NCBI GenBank assembly: GCA_029261855.1
Contig: JAJDAN010000042.1
Coordinates: 124,001-188,000, forward strand
DNA: 64,000 nt
Origin: Deltaproteobacteria bacterium
GTDB lineage: Bacteria; Myxococcota_A; UBA9160; UBA4427
Direction: 5' to 3'
Each line of letters begins with the position of its first letter. The first letter of the stretch is position 1. Positions 33,489 through 42,223 of the stretch are shown here, in pieces. Made by a program: the position numbers and the translations under genes. The notes beneath the pieces were generated by a model, which was not told the DNA's origin, ran no database searches, and worked only from the letters and a program-made list of their open reading frames with translations.

Positions 33489-34499
33489 ATGCCCCCCGCC
33501 GCCAACCTCGGAAAGCTCGCTCTCACGCTTCCCGCGCCCTTCTTGTCGGCGTCCCAGTGCGTCGACCTCGCGCGCAAGGCCGAGCAGGAATGGGGATACG
33601 ACGCCATCTGGCTCGCGGAGACCGGGGGCGCCGAGTCCTTCGCCCTTTCGGGCGCGATCGCCCAGGTCACCGAACGCGTCGAAATCGGCACCGCGATCGT
33701 CCCCACCTACAACCGCACTCCCGCGGTACTCGCGTCCGCTGCGGGCACCGTCGCCCAGCTGAGCAACGACCGCTTCATCCTGGGCCTGGGCACATCGAGC
33801 CACGCGATCATCGAGCAGTGGAACGGCATCGCCTTCGAGAAACCGCTCACCCGGATGCGCGAGACCGTCGCGGTCCTGCGTCAGGCGCTCGCCGGTGAGA
33901 AGACCGACTTCGCGGGCAAGACCCTGCACTCGCACGGATTCCGCCTGGGCGCCCTGCCGGGAAAGCCGCTCAAGATCTACCTGGCGGCCCTGCGCGAGAA
34001 GATGATCGAGCTCGCCGGTGAGGCAGGGGACGGACTGATCATCAACTTCATGCCTCTCGACGCCATGCCGAAGATCCTGGGTGCCTATCGCGCGGGCGCC
34101 GAGCGCGCGGGACGCGACGGCAGCAGTGACGATGTCGTGGCGCGCTTCCAGATCTGCGTCACCGACGACGTGCCCTCCGCGCGCAAGCTCGTACGCGCCG
34201 GCTTCGCCGGATACGTGGCAACGCCCGTCTACAACAAGTTCTTCGAGTGGGTCGGATTCGGCGAAGTGGCCGCGGGCGTCAAGAACGCCTTCGCGGCCAA
34301 GGACCGGGCCGGCAGCGCGGCCGCGATGAACGACGACTTCATCGACAGCGTGACCATCCTCGGCAGCGTCGACGAGTGCCGCGAGAAGCTCGCGGCCTTC
34401 GTCGCGGCGGGGGTCACGACCCCGGTCCTCGCGCCCCTCGCCACCAGCCCCCAGGCAGTCGAGGCGGTCTACGAAGCCTTCGCACCGAGCCGGGCGTAG
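33489..34499 (+). CDS. LLM-class (luciferase-like) F420/flavin-dependent oxidoreductase
   Basis: A 336-residue TIM-barrel monooxygenase-like protein: GKLALTLPAPFLSASQCVDLARKAEQEWGYDAIWLAE at the start, IAQVTERVEIGTAIVPTYNRTPAVLASAAGTVAQLSNDRFILGLGTSSH, and VLRQALAGEKTDFAGKTL. These are LLM signatures, closest to the F420-dependent group in which NSN/TSS-like loops bind the deazaflavin. ATG at 33489 has AGGAG upstream. Whether the cofactor is F420 or FMN is not decidable without F420 biosynthesis genes in view. Confidence 0.9.
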   Translation: MPPAANLGKLALTLPAPFLSASQCVDLARKAEQEWGYDAIWLAETGGAESFALSGAIAQVTERVEIGTAIVPTYNRTPAVLASAAGTVAQLSNDRFILGLGTSSHAIIEQWNGIAFEKPLTRMRETVAVLRQALAGEKTDFAGKTLHSHGFRLGALPGKPLKIYLAALREKMIELAGEAGDGLIINFMPLDAMPKILGAYRAGAERAGRDGSSDDVVARFQICVTDDVPSARKLVRAGFAGYVATPVYNKFFEWVGFGEVAAGVKNAFAAKDRAGSAAAMNDDFIDSVTILGSVDECREKLAAFVAAGVTTPVLAPLATSPQAVEAVYEAFAPSRA

Positions 34500-34533
34500 A
34501 ACCTCGGCACCCCGAGCGGAGTCTGTCTTTCGG

Positions 34534-37500
34534 ATGAGAAGCTGCGCAAGAAGCTGGCAGGCGATTGCGGCCGTCTCGGGTCTCGCATTCGCGATCGTGT
34601 TCTCGGCCGGGCCGGTTCGCGCGGCAGACTTCACCGTCAGCAACACCGACGAGCTGCGTCAGGCCATCCTCGACATCAACGAGGTCCCTGACCCGAGCAC
34701 GCCCCACAACATCACGCTCTCCAGCAACATCACGCTGAACTCGTCGCTGACGCCCATCGCGTCGAACGTCAACATTCGCGGTGCCAACTTCACCCTCAGT
34801 GGCGATTCCCGCTTTCAGGTCTTCTTCGTCGACTCTGGCACCGTCAACATCAGCAACCTGACGATCTCGAACGGACTGGCCGCCGGCGGCAACGGCGGCG
34901 TGGGCCGGGCGGGCGGCGGGCTCGGCGCCGGCGGCGGACTCTTCGTCAACACGAACGCCGTGGTCTCGGTTGCGGATGTCGTGTTCCGCAACAACGCGGC
35001 GCGAGGCGGCGACGGCGGCGTCGACGCCGGCCCGAACGTCGGCGGAGGTGGCGGCGGTCTGCACGGCAACGGCGGCGACTTCGGCGGCGGCGGCGGGGGC
35101 TACAACGGAGACGGCGGCACCGACGGCGGCGGCGGCGGCGGACTCGAGGGCAACGGCTTCCCCGGCGCTCCCATCGGCAACGGCAACGGCGGCGGCGAGT
35201 TCGACGACGGAGACGGGGGTCGCGGCAACCCGATCGCCGGCGGCCAGGGTGAGAACGGCGCCGAGTTCGAGGGCGGTGGCTTCGGATCGAACGGCGGCAC
35301 GGGTGGACGCTTTGGGGGTGGCGGCGGCGGCCGCGAGATCGGCGGCGGCGACGGGGGTGACTTCGGCGGCGGCGGCGGATCCGGCGACCCGGGTGACGAG
35401 GACGACGAGACGCCGGTCATCGGTGGCGTCGGCGGACGCGGCGGCTTCGGTGGCGGCGGCGGCGGCAGCAGCAATGCGACGCCGAGTGACGGCGGCTTCG
35501 GCGGCGGCAACGGAACGGTCACGGGAACCGGGGGTGCCGGCTCGAGCCTCGGCGGCGCCGTCTTCGTGCGAACCGGGGGCGAGCTGCAGATCGTCACCAG
35601 TGCGGACGGCGACATCACGACCAACAACAGCGTCCAGCGCGCCCTGGTCGGGTCCGGCACCCCGGATGTTGCCGGGTCGGACCTCTACCTGATGAACGGC
35701 GTCACGACGGAATTCGTCGTCGGAACCGGAGTCACCTCGACCCTGCGCGGAAGCGTCGCGGGCGATGGCGGGCTCCGGAAGGACGGCGAAGGCACCCTCG
35801 TTCTCGCGGGCAGCAACAGCTTCACGGGCGACTCGACCGTCATGCAGGGCGTGCTCCAGGGCACCACCGGGTCGTTCCCCGGCGACATCGTGGTCGAGTC
35901 CGGCGCCATCGTCCGCTTCGAGCAGAGCAACGCCGGCAGCTACAGCGGCGTCCTGTCCGGCGCCGGCGGCCTCGAAAAGAGCGGCACGGGGACCGTCGCC
36001 CTCAGCGGCGACAACAGCTACACGGGCCCGACGGTCATCGACGAAGGCGTCCTCAGCGTCTCGACGGACACCCTGCCCGGCGCCACCAACACGCTGGTCA
36101 ACGTCGACGGCACCCTGCGCTTCGAGCAGAACTTCAACGGCAGCTTTGGCGCGCCGATCACCGGCGACGGCACTCTCGACAAGGCCGGCAGCGGGCGCGT
36201 CACCCTGCTGGCGGACTACGGCACCTGGGCGGGTACGACGACCGTCCGCGGCGGTGAACTCGACCTCGGCGGCGCCGCGATCCTCGGCGGGACCGTCGAC
36301 GTCCGGACGAACGGCAGACTCGCTGGCAACGGCCGCGCGACGGGCGACGTGAGCGTGGCGGGCACCCTGGCCCCGGGCAGCGCCGGCACCATCGACACCC
36401 TCACCATCGACGGTGACCTGACCGTCGACGACAGCGCCACCTTCGAGGTCGACGTCCAGGACGCAGCGAACGCGTCGGACCAGGTCGATGTGGGAGGCCA
36501 GGCAACCCTGTCCGGCAACTCCCTCGTCACCGTGATCCCGGCGTCGGGTGACTACAGCACCACTCGCGTGTACGACATCCTGTTCGCGAGCGGCGGCATC
36601 AGCGGGATTCCGAGCGTGCAGAACGACTTCTGCTTCTTCACGACGGGTCTCGGGATCGCCGGCAACACCTTGCAGCTGACCCTCACCGAAGACCTGCAGC
36701 TCGACGGCGCCTGCTCGCAGAGCAAGAACCAACGCGCCGTGGGCTCGGCGCTCGTCCTGGACGACGTGATCGACGATCCCGAGCTCATGGAGGTACGGGA
36801 CAGTCTCAACGTCCTCACCCAGAGCGAAGTCCCCCACGCCCTCGACCAGATGGGCGGCGAGGGTCTCGCCGGCTTCGGCAACGCGCGGCTGGCCGTCGCG
36901 ACCCAGTTCCTCGGCGCGCTGTCTCAGCGCATGCGACATCCCGACGCGTCGGACGGCGCCCACGACGACGGCGGCGTCCCCTACCCCCTCTCGATGACGC
37001 GCCCTCTGCTGCCGAGCCTCGGGACCAACGCCGCGCTCGCGGGCTCCCTCGACGCCTCGAGCATCACCACGGCCATGGCGCTGCCCGGAGTCGCCGCCAA
37101 CGGGCGACGCCACGCCTCTCCGTTCAGCTTCGTTTCCCTGCGCGGAGAGTCCGGGCTCGGCGGCTGGCTGGACGGCTTCGCGACCTTCGCGTCCATCGAG
37201 GGCACTGGAGGCGGCACGGCCGGCGCGCCCACGAACCAGCTGCCCGACGGCACCCACGACACCGACTTCAATCTGTATGGCACCTCCGGTGGCGTCGACT
37301 GGTCGATCACCGACAGCGTCATGCTCGGTGCGGCCGCCGGCTACACGCGTTCGAAGCTTTCGGTGAGCGACCTCACCACCTGGGGCACCGGAGACACCTT
37401 CCAGGGCGCGGTCTACGGCGCCTTCTCGACGGACCTCTTCTACCTGGGCGGCGTCGCCCGATATGCCTACACGACGATGGAAACGACCCGCCGCGTCAGC

Positions 37501-38034
37501 TTCGGTGGCCTGTACGAGAAGGCCGACGGCGATTTCGACGGCTCGTCGCTGTCGGGCTACGCCGAGGCCGGCCTGGCGTCTCTCGAGCTCGCCGAGTTCT
37601 TCTTCCAGCCGTCGGCGTCCTTTCAGTACACCTACGTCGACACGGAAGAGTTCACCGAGACCGGCGCGCCCGGCCTCAACCTGAACGTCGACAGCGAGAA
37701 CTTCAGCTCCATCGTCACGAACCTGGGGGTTCGCGTGTACCGGCCCTTCTCGATGGACCCGCGGACCGACATCGTGCCCGAGCTGCGGGTGCGCTGGGCA
37801 CACGAATTCGGCGACCTCGACCGCAACGTCGCGGCGCGCTTCGACGACGTGACCACCGGCCCGGCGCTATTCGAAGTCAAGGGAGCGGAGGTCGGCCGGG
37901 ACGTGGCCGTCGTCGGCGTCGGCTGGACCGTGGTCGGCGAGGGGAACGTCAGCCTCAGCCTGAACTACGACGCGACCCTCAATGAGGACATCGTCGCCCA
38001 CACGGCCACCCTCGGCGTCCTGATCTACTGGTAG
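34534..38034 (+). CDS. Autotransporter (type Va secretion) with Gly-rich passenger
   Basis: 1,166 residues. The signal peptide is VSGLAFAIVFSAGPVRAA, followed by beta-helix-like sequence (ISNLTISNGLAAGGNGGVG). An extreme Gly/Asn/Asp-rich stretch covers residues ~107-345. Two or three autotransporter-associated strand repeats follow (LAGSNSFTGDSTVMQGVLQG, LSGDNSYTGPTVIDEGVLSV), then a linker, and the last ~270 residues form the beta-barrel, ending VLIYW with the terminal aromatic required for Bam-dependent insertion. It is followed by a hairpin. Probably a surface adhesin. Confidence 0.94.
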   Translation: MRSCARSWQAIAAVSGLAFAIVFSAGPVRAADFTVSNTDELRQAILDINEVPDPSTPHNITLSSNITLNSSLTPIASNVNIRGANFTLSGDSRFQVFFVDSGTVNISNLTISNGLAAGGNGGVGRAGGGLGAGGGLFVNTNAVVSVADVVFRNNAARGGDGGVDAGPNVGGGGGGLHGNGGDFGGGGGGYNGDGGTDGGGGGGLEGNGFPGAPIGNGNGGGEFDDGDGGRGNPIAGGQGENGAEFEGGGFGSNGGTGGRFGGGGGGREIGGGDGGDFGGGGGSGDPGDEDDETPVIGGVGGRGGFGGGGGGSSNATPSDGGFGGGNGTVTGTGGAGSSLGGAVFVRTGGELQIVTSADGDITTNNSVQRALVGSGTPDVAGSDLYLMNGVTTEFVVGTGVTSTLRGSVAGDGGLRKDGEGTLVLAGSNSFTGDSTVMQGVLQGTTGSFPGDIVVESGAIVRFEQSNAGSYSGVLSGAGGLEKSGTGTVALSGDNSYTGPTVIDEGVLSVSTDTLPGATNTLVNVDGTLRFEQNFNGSFGAPITGDGTLDKAGSGRVTLLADYGTWAGTTTVRGGELDLGGAAILGGTVDVRTNGRLAGNGRATGDVSVAGTLAPGSAGTIDTLTIDGDLTVDDSATFEVDVQDAANASDQVDVGGQATLSGNSLVTVIPASGDYSTTRVYDILFASGGISGIPSVQNDFCFFTTGLGIAGNTLQLTLTEDLQLDGACSQSKNQRAVGSALVLDDVIDDPELMEVRDSLNVLTQSEVPHALDQMGGEGLAGFGNARLAVATQFLGALSQRMRHPDASDGAHDDGGVPYPLSMTRPLLPSLGTNAALAGSLDASSITTAMALPGVAANGRRHASPFSFVSLRGESGLGGWLDGFATFASIEGTGGGTAGAPTNQLPDGTHDTDFNLYGTSGGVDWSITDSVMLGAAAGYTRSKLSVSDLTTWGTGDTFQGAVYGAFSTDLFYLGGVARYAYTTMETTRRVSFGGLYEKADGDFDGSSLSGYAEAGLASLELAEFFFQPSASFQYTYVDTEEFTETGAPGLNLNVDSENFSSIVTNLGVRVYRPFSMDPRTDIVPELRVRWAHEFGDLDRNVAARFDDVTTGPALFEVKGAEVGRDVAVVGVGWTVVGEGNVSLSLNYDATLNEDIVAHTATLGVLIYW

Positions 38035-38064
38035 GCGGCGGGTCGACCGGCGGCAGCCCGCCGC
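38035..38064. terminator. Terminator-like hairpin between convergent genes
   Basis: GCGGCGGG (38035-38042) pairs perfectly with CCCGCCGC (38057-38064). It sits just after the autotransporter stop and before the end of the convergent gene. No T-tract, so function is inferred from position. Confidence 0.55.
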
Positions 38065-38068
38065 TGGG

Positions 38069-38488
38069 TCAGTGGACCGTTTGCCCGGAGAACAGCTCGG
38101 TCAGCACGTCGCGAACGCGCAGCTCCGACAGACCGGGCTTGACCTCGAAGTAGCGGACCTCGAAGTCCGGAGCGGTCATCGACGGGAACTCGTCCGAGAA
38201 GTCCGTAATCAGTCGACCGAAGACTTCCTCGGCCCTGCCGGAATCGAGGTCGGCAAGATGGATCACCGCCCGCTCCCGCGTCATGCGGAAGATCGCGTCT
38301 TCCACACGCAACGCGCTCTGCAGGAACGCTACGAACTCGGGGAACGACGAGTCGCCCTCCCGGGCCGCCAGGCCGAGCACCACAGAGGGCACGGCGTGCT
38401 CTCGGGCGAGATCGCGCGCTCGGTCGAGTAGACCCCGCAGTCGTCGGGGGTCGTCGTTCGTCTGTCCAGCCATCGGGTCTGCAACCAT
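38069..38488 (-). CDS. Short degenerate GGDEF-like protein
   Basis: 139 residues with ATG at 38488 (alternative 38473). The layout VVLGLAAREGDSSFPEFVAFLQSALRVEDAIFRMTRERAVIHLADLDSGRAEEVFGRLITDF resembles a diguanylate cyclase domain: the Phe-rich helix, R-x-D-xhFR, then the position of GGDEF, then hxLxxxDxxxAExhxxRL. The GGDEF site itself reads MTRER, so it cannot be catalytic. There are no other domains and no membrane segment. The longer track ORF runs antisense into ctaA. Similarity is by pattern only, so the assignment is tentative. Confidence 0.6.
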   Translation of the reverse strand: MVADPMAGQTNDDPRRLRGLLDRARDLAREHAVPSVVLGLAAREGDSSFPEFVAFLQSALRVEDAIFRMTRERAVIHLADLDSGRAEEVFGRLITDFSDEFPSMTAPDFEVRYFEVKPGLSELRVRDVLTELFSGQTVH

Positions 38489-38611
38489 AACACCGGCTCT
38501 ATCGTCCCCGATCCGCGGAATCTGAAGGATTCGTGTCGGCCCCGAGGGGTTCACGTTGGCGCACCGAACCGGTTTTCCTACGGTTGGACGCCCTCTTCGG
38601 AGACCCTTCGG

Positions 38612-39526
38612 TTGGCTCAGGACCCGGACGACTTCCCGCAACGCGCACGCAGGCTCGCGCGCGCCTTCGCGTGCATCACCGCACTCACCTACGGCCTGAT
38701 CGTGGTCGGCGCACTCGTTCGCGCACACGGCGCCGGACTCGCCTGTCCCGACTGGCCGCTGTGCTTCGGAGAAGTCGTTCCGCAGTTCGACGTGCGCGTC
38801 GCCTTCGAGTGGGGCCACCGCGCGATTGCGGGCAGCATCTCGCTGCTGTTCCTCGCGGCTTCCGTCGCGGCCCTGCGCGACCCGGTCTTGCGCCCCGCCC
38901 TGCTCGGAAAGATCGTGCTGACCGGCGCTCTGCTCGCGCTGCAGATCCTGCTGGGCGCCCTCACCGTCTGGCAGCTGCTGGCGTCGTGGACCGTCACGTC
39001 ACACCTGCTGACGGGCAACGCCTTCGCCCTCGGCCTGGCGTTCATCACGCGTGCCCTGTTCCACCTGGCTTCGCCGCCCGCACCGCGACCCGCCGTGAGC
39101 ACGGTCACGAGGGCTACGGTCACCGCGACCGCGGCGTTGCTGGTGCTGCAGATGGTCCTCGGCGGACTGGTTGCCTCCCGCTACTCGGGGCTCGCCTGCA
39201 CCGAGTGGCCGACCTGCAACGATGGCGTCTGGTTCCCGGGCTGGGCCGGGGCCCTCGGCATCCACCTCTTCCATCGGCTCGTCGCCTATGCGCTGACCGT
39301 GGCAATCGCCGTCAGCGCCTGGCGCAGCCGCGGTAGCCCGGTGCTCGGCCGCCTGCTCGCAGTTGCCTTCGGTCTCGTGCTCGCTCAGGTGGCGGTCGGG
39401 GTCGCGAACGTCCTGCTGCGGCTGCCCGTCGAGGTCACCGGGCTTCACTCGGCGCTGGCGGCCGGCCTCGTCCTGACCGTGGCACTGGCCCTGGCCGAGG
39501 CCTGGCGCGGGGCGCCGACCCGCTGA
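38612..39526 (+). CDS. ctaA: COX15/CtaA-family heme A synthase
   Basis: A 304-residue protein with eight hydrophobic segments in two similar halves. VGALVRAHGAGLACPDWPLCFG and VGGLVASRYSGLACTEWPTCN-like blocks (LGGLVASRYSGLACTEWPTC) carry the Cys pairs. FEWGHRAIAG, TSHLLTGN, HLFHRLVAYA and TGLHSALAAG supply the His ligands. It converts heme O to heme A for cytochrome oxidase, so an aerobic respiratory chain is expected. TTG start at 38612. Divergent from the GGDEF-like gene. Confidence 0.93.
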   Translation: MAQDPDDFPQRARRLARAFACITALTYGLIVVGALVRAHGAGLACPDWPLCFGEVVPQFDVRVAFEWGHRAIAGSISLLFLAASVAALRDPVLRPALLGKIVLTGALLALQILLGALTVWQLLASWTVTSHLLTGNAFALGLAFITRALFHLASPPAPRPAVSTVTRATVTATAALLVLQMVLGGLVASRYSGLACTEWPTCNDGVWFPGWAGALGIHLFHRLVAYALTVAIAVSAWRSRGSPVLGRLLAVAFGLVLAQVAVGVANVLLRLPVEVTGLHSALAAGLVLTVALALAEAWRGAPTR

Positions 39527-39552
39527 CACCCTGAGCACCCCTGGGCGCACGG

Positions 39553-39561
39553 TGCTACAAC
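39553..39561 (+). promoter_or_regulatory. Extended -10 element immediately before a start codon
   Basis: TGCTACAAC matches TGnTATAAT-type extended -10. It ends 8 bases before ATG at 39570, implying a leaderless transcript. No good -35. Confidence 0.45.
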
Positions 39562-39569
39562 CACCGCCC

Positions 39570-40046
39570 ATGCGCTCCTTTCAGGTCTTTGCCGCCATGT
39601 CTCCCGAAGACGCCGAGGCGTTCTTCGCCCGCATCAAGGAATCGTCGCCGGCGATCTTCACGCAGTCGGTGCACGCGGCCAGCGCGGCCTTGAAGAGCCG
39701 CCCGGCCTTCCTGCTCAAGCAGTCGTTTCCCAAGCAGGCGTCCGCCGTTCGACGAGCCTTGTCCCGCGTCGCCTCGAATCCCCTCGCTGACGAGACCCTG
39801 GCGCTCTACTTCCTCGAAGTCCGCAAAGACCTGCTCACCGAATGGCTCGACACCGCCGGCGTCGAGCACGAAGACGGCGCGCTGAAGGAAGACTCTCCGC
39901 GCGAGCCCGACCCCGACAGCCTGCGCGCCGCCGTCGACAAGTTCCGCAGCGTCGACGACGACCCGGACCGTCTGCTGCTGCTGCGCGCGTACGCCGCACA
40001 GGCTTCCGTCGAGTGGCCCACCCTGGAAGCGCTGATCACGAGCTAG
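39570..40046 (+). CDS. Conserved helical protein of unknown function
   Basis: 158 residues, mostly helical by composition: MSPEDAEAFFARIKESSPAIFTQSVHAASAALKSRPAFLLKQSFPKQASAVRRALSRV, then LYFLEVRKDLLTEWLDTAGVEHEDGALKED and a C-terminal helix. No signal peptide, no Cys, no known motif recognised. ATG at 39570 is preferred to the track start because the -10-like element lies between them. It ends before a strong hairpin. Confidence 0.7.
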   Translation: MRSFQVFAAMSPEDAEAFFARIKESSPAIFTQSVHAASAALKSRPAFLLKQSFPKQASAVRRALSRVASNPLADETLALYFLEVRKDLLTEWLDTAGVEHEDGALKEDSPREPDPDSLRAAVDKFRSVDDDPDRLLLLRAYAAQASVEWPTLEALITS

Positions 40047-40049
40047 GAG

Positions 40050-40085
40050 CCTGTTTCCCCAAGACTGCGTCTTGGGGAATACAGG
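40050..40085. terminator. Bidirectional terminator hairpin between convergent genes
   Basis: TTCCCCAAGAC (40055-40065), loop TGC, GTCTTGGGGAA (40069-40079): a perfect 11-bp stem, extended by CCTGT (40050-40054)/ACAGG (40081-40085) with one bulged base. Confidence 0.85.
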
Positions 40086-40101
40086 CGACGACGCGCCGAG
40101 C

Positions 40102-41019
40102 TCAGGCCTCGCCCTTGAACGACTTCGCGATCATCCCCATCTCGTCCCCGATGCTGTTCGGGATCGTGTAGCCCTCGGTGTCCCGGATCTGATCCAGGTT
40201 CGCCTGGACGTCTTCCGCGCTCACCACCGAGCCGGCACCACCCGGAGCCATCCAACCGGGACAGGCCCCGACGAAGATGCGGGCGAAGCGGCCCCCGCCC
40301 ACCGAGTAGATCTCGTGGGTATGCGGGTTTGCCTCGGACGCGAGGTAGGTCACCAGCGGCGTCACGCAGTCGGGGGCCAGGGAGTCCGCCAGCGGGCCGA
40401 GCAGGTTTTCCGTGAGGCGGGTCTTGGCGATCGGCGCGATCACGTTCGACTTGATGTCGTACTTCGCACCCTCGACGGCGAGCACGTTCGACAGGCCGAC
40501 GAGGCCCATCTTCGCCGCGCCGTAGTTGGTCTGGCCGAAGTTGCCGAAGATCCCCGCCGCCGACGCGGTGAACACGAAGCGGCCGTAGCCGTTGTCCTTC
40601 ATGTTGCGGAACGCGGGCTGGGAAACGAAGAACGCACCCTTCAGGTGTACGTCGATGACGATCTCGAGCTCTTGCGGGGTGAGCTTTGCGAAGGTCTTGT
40701 CCCGCAGGATCCCCGCATTGTTGATGACGATGTCGACCTTGCCGAAATTGTCGATGGCGGTCTGCACGATGGCCTCGCCACCCTCGGGTGTGGCCACGGA
40801 ATCGTGGTTCGAGACCGCCGTGCCGCCCGCCTCCTCGATTTCCTTGACGACCTGGTCGGCCATGCTCGCGGAGGCACCGGTGCCGTCCATGGCGCCGCCG
40901 AGGTCGTTCACGACCACCTTGGCACCGCGCTTGGCGAACTCGAGGGCGTAGGTCTTGCCAAGACCGCCGCCGGCGCCGGTCACGATCGCCACGCGGTCAT
41001 CGAATCGGATCTCACTCAT
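40102..41019 (-). CDS. SDR-family 3-hydroxyacyl-CoA dehydrogenase-like (HSD17B4/MFE-2 N-domain type)
   Basis: A 305-residue classical SDR: VAIVTGAGGGLGKTYALEFAKRGAKVVVNDLGG, the N-terminal pattern of peroxisomal multifunctional enzyme 2. The active site is VFTASAAGIFGNFGQTNYGAAKMGLVGL with Ser and YxxxK intact. INNAGILRDKTF is the NAG motif. The C-terminal part (AEDVQANLDQIRDTEGYTIPNSIGDEM) matches the extension in the same group. It likely oxidises 3-hydroxyacyl-CoA in fatty-acid or sterol side-chain breakdown, which fits the etfBA genes. ATG at 41019. Confidence 0.93.
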   Translation of the reverse strand: MSEIRFDDRVAIVTGAGGGLGKTYALEFAKRGAKVVVNDLGGAMDGTGASASMADQVVKEIEEAGGTAVSNHDSVATPEGGEAIVQTAIDNFGKVDIVINNAGILRDKTFAKLTPQELEIVIDVHLKGAFFVSQPAFRNMKDNGYGRFVFTASAAGIFGNFGQTNYGAAKMGLVGLSNVLAVEGAKYDIKSNVIAPIAKTRLTENLLGPLADSLAPDCVTPLVTYLASEANPHTHEIYSVGGGRFARIFVGACPGWMAPGGAGSVVSAEDVQANLDQIRDTEGYTIPNSIGDEMGMIAKSFKGEA

Positions 41020-41230
41020 CGTCAGTCTTTCCTTTCGGGTCGCTGGGGGGCGTGCGGTGGATGCCCGGCCCCGGGAGACGCGCGAGAATAGCGAAGGCAT
41101 CCCCGCCGAGCCGCACGCCGCAGATCCCCGCTGACCGCTGTAACCGCTGCCGACACCCGTTCCGTATGGCTCGCCGTCCGTCGTTCGACCGGAAGGAACC
41201 ACGGGGAACCGAGAGGGACCGAGACGTCCA

Positions 41231-42223
41231 GTGGATTCGCTACCGAATTTCGAGAAGACCCTGGAGGGCCATGGCCTCGACCGCCCGCGTCGCGCGCGGA
41301 TCACTACCCTCCAGGTCAACATCGGTTTCCAGTGCAACCTCGCCTGCCACCATTGCCATGTGGAGTCCGGCCCGCTGCGGCGCGAGGCCATGGGCCCGCG
41401 GGAGATCGACCGCGTGCTCAGCCTGCTCGAGCGCCACCCGGGAATCGAGGTGCTCGACATCACGGGCGGGGCACCCGAGCTGCACCCGGCGTTCCGACGA
41501 CTCGTGCAGGCGGCGCGCGCGCTCGGCCGGCGGGTGATCGACCGCTGCAACCTGACCGTGCTGTTCGAGCCCGGCCAGGAAGACACGGCGGAATTCCTCG
41601 CAGGGAATCAGGTCGAGATCGTCGCGTCGCTCCCCTGTTACACGCTCGAGAACGTCGAGGCGCAGCGCGGGCGAGGCGTCTTCGACCCGAGCATCGCGGC
41701 ACTGCAACGCCTCAACCGCCTGCGCTATGGCATGCCCGACGGCGGGCTCCGCCTCGACCTCGTCTACAACCCGGTCGGCGCCTTTCTCCCGCCGCCCCAG
41801 GCCGAACTCGAGGCGCGCTACCACCGCGAGCTCGCAGAACGCTTCGGGATCTCGTTCCACCGCCTGATCGCGATCACCAACATGCCGATCAAGCGTTTCC
41901 TCCGCGAGCTCGTCCGCGAGGGACGAGAGGCGGAATACCTGTCGCTGCTTGCGAACAGCTTCAACCCGAAGACCGTCGACGGCTTGATGTGCCGAACCAC
42001 CTTGTCCATAGACCACGCGGGCATGCTGCACGACTGCGACTTCAACCTGGCTCTCGGCATCGGAACGGCTGGCGAGGCTCGCAGCATCTTCGACGTGGAC
42101 GATCTCGACGCCCTCACCGACAATCCGATCGCGACGGGACGTCATTGCCTCGGCTGTACGGCAGGAGCCGGGTCCAGCTGTGGCGGGGTGCTCGTCGACG
42201 CCGCTGCGCAGGAGGCTTCATGA
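41231..42223 (+). CDS. arsS: Arsenosugar-biosynthesis-type radical SAM protein (ArsS family)
   Basis: A 330-residue radical SAM enzyme: TTLQVNIGFQCNLACHHCHVESGPLRREAM contains the CxxxCxxC cluster motif. LDITGGAPELHPAFRRLV, RCNLTVLFEPGQEDTAEFLA, and the DUF3641-type C-terminal domain (FNPKTVDGLMCRTTLSIDHAGMLHDCDFNLALG, HCLGCTAGAGSSCGG) are specific to ArsS. The family adds a deoxyadenosyl group to dimethylarsenic, but many members lack the arsenic methyltransferase ArsM nearby, as here. GTG start. First gene of a three-gene overlapping operon. Confidence 0.93.
   Translation: MDSLPNFEKTLEGHGLDRPRRARITTLQVNIGFQCNLACHHCHVESGPLRREAMGPREIDRVLSLLERHPGIEVLDITGGAPELHPAFRRLVQAARALGRRVIDRCNLTVLFEPGQEDTAEFLAGNQVEIVASLPCYTLENVEAQRGRGVFDPSIAALQRLNRLRYGMPDGGLRLDLVYNPVGAFLPPPQAELEARYHRELAERFGISFHRLIAITNMPIKRFLRELVREGREAEYLSLLANSFNPKTVDGLMCRTTLSIDHAGMLHDCDFNLALGIGTAGEARSIFDVDDLDALTDNPIATGRHCLGCTAGAGSSCGGVLVDAAAQEAS

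Noticed and set aside
34414-37803. 1,129-codon antisense ORF across the autotransporter
   Set aside because: Open only because the plus-strand gene is Gly/Asp rich; no domain, no plausible start context.
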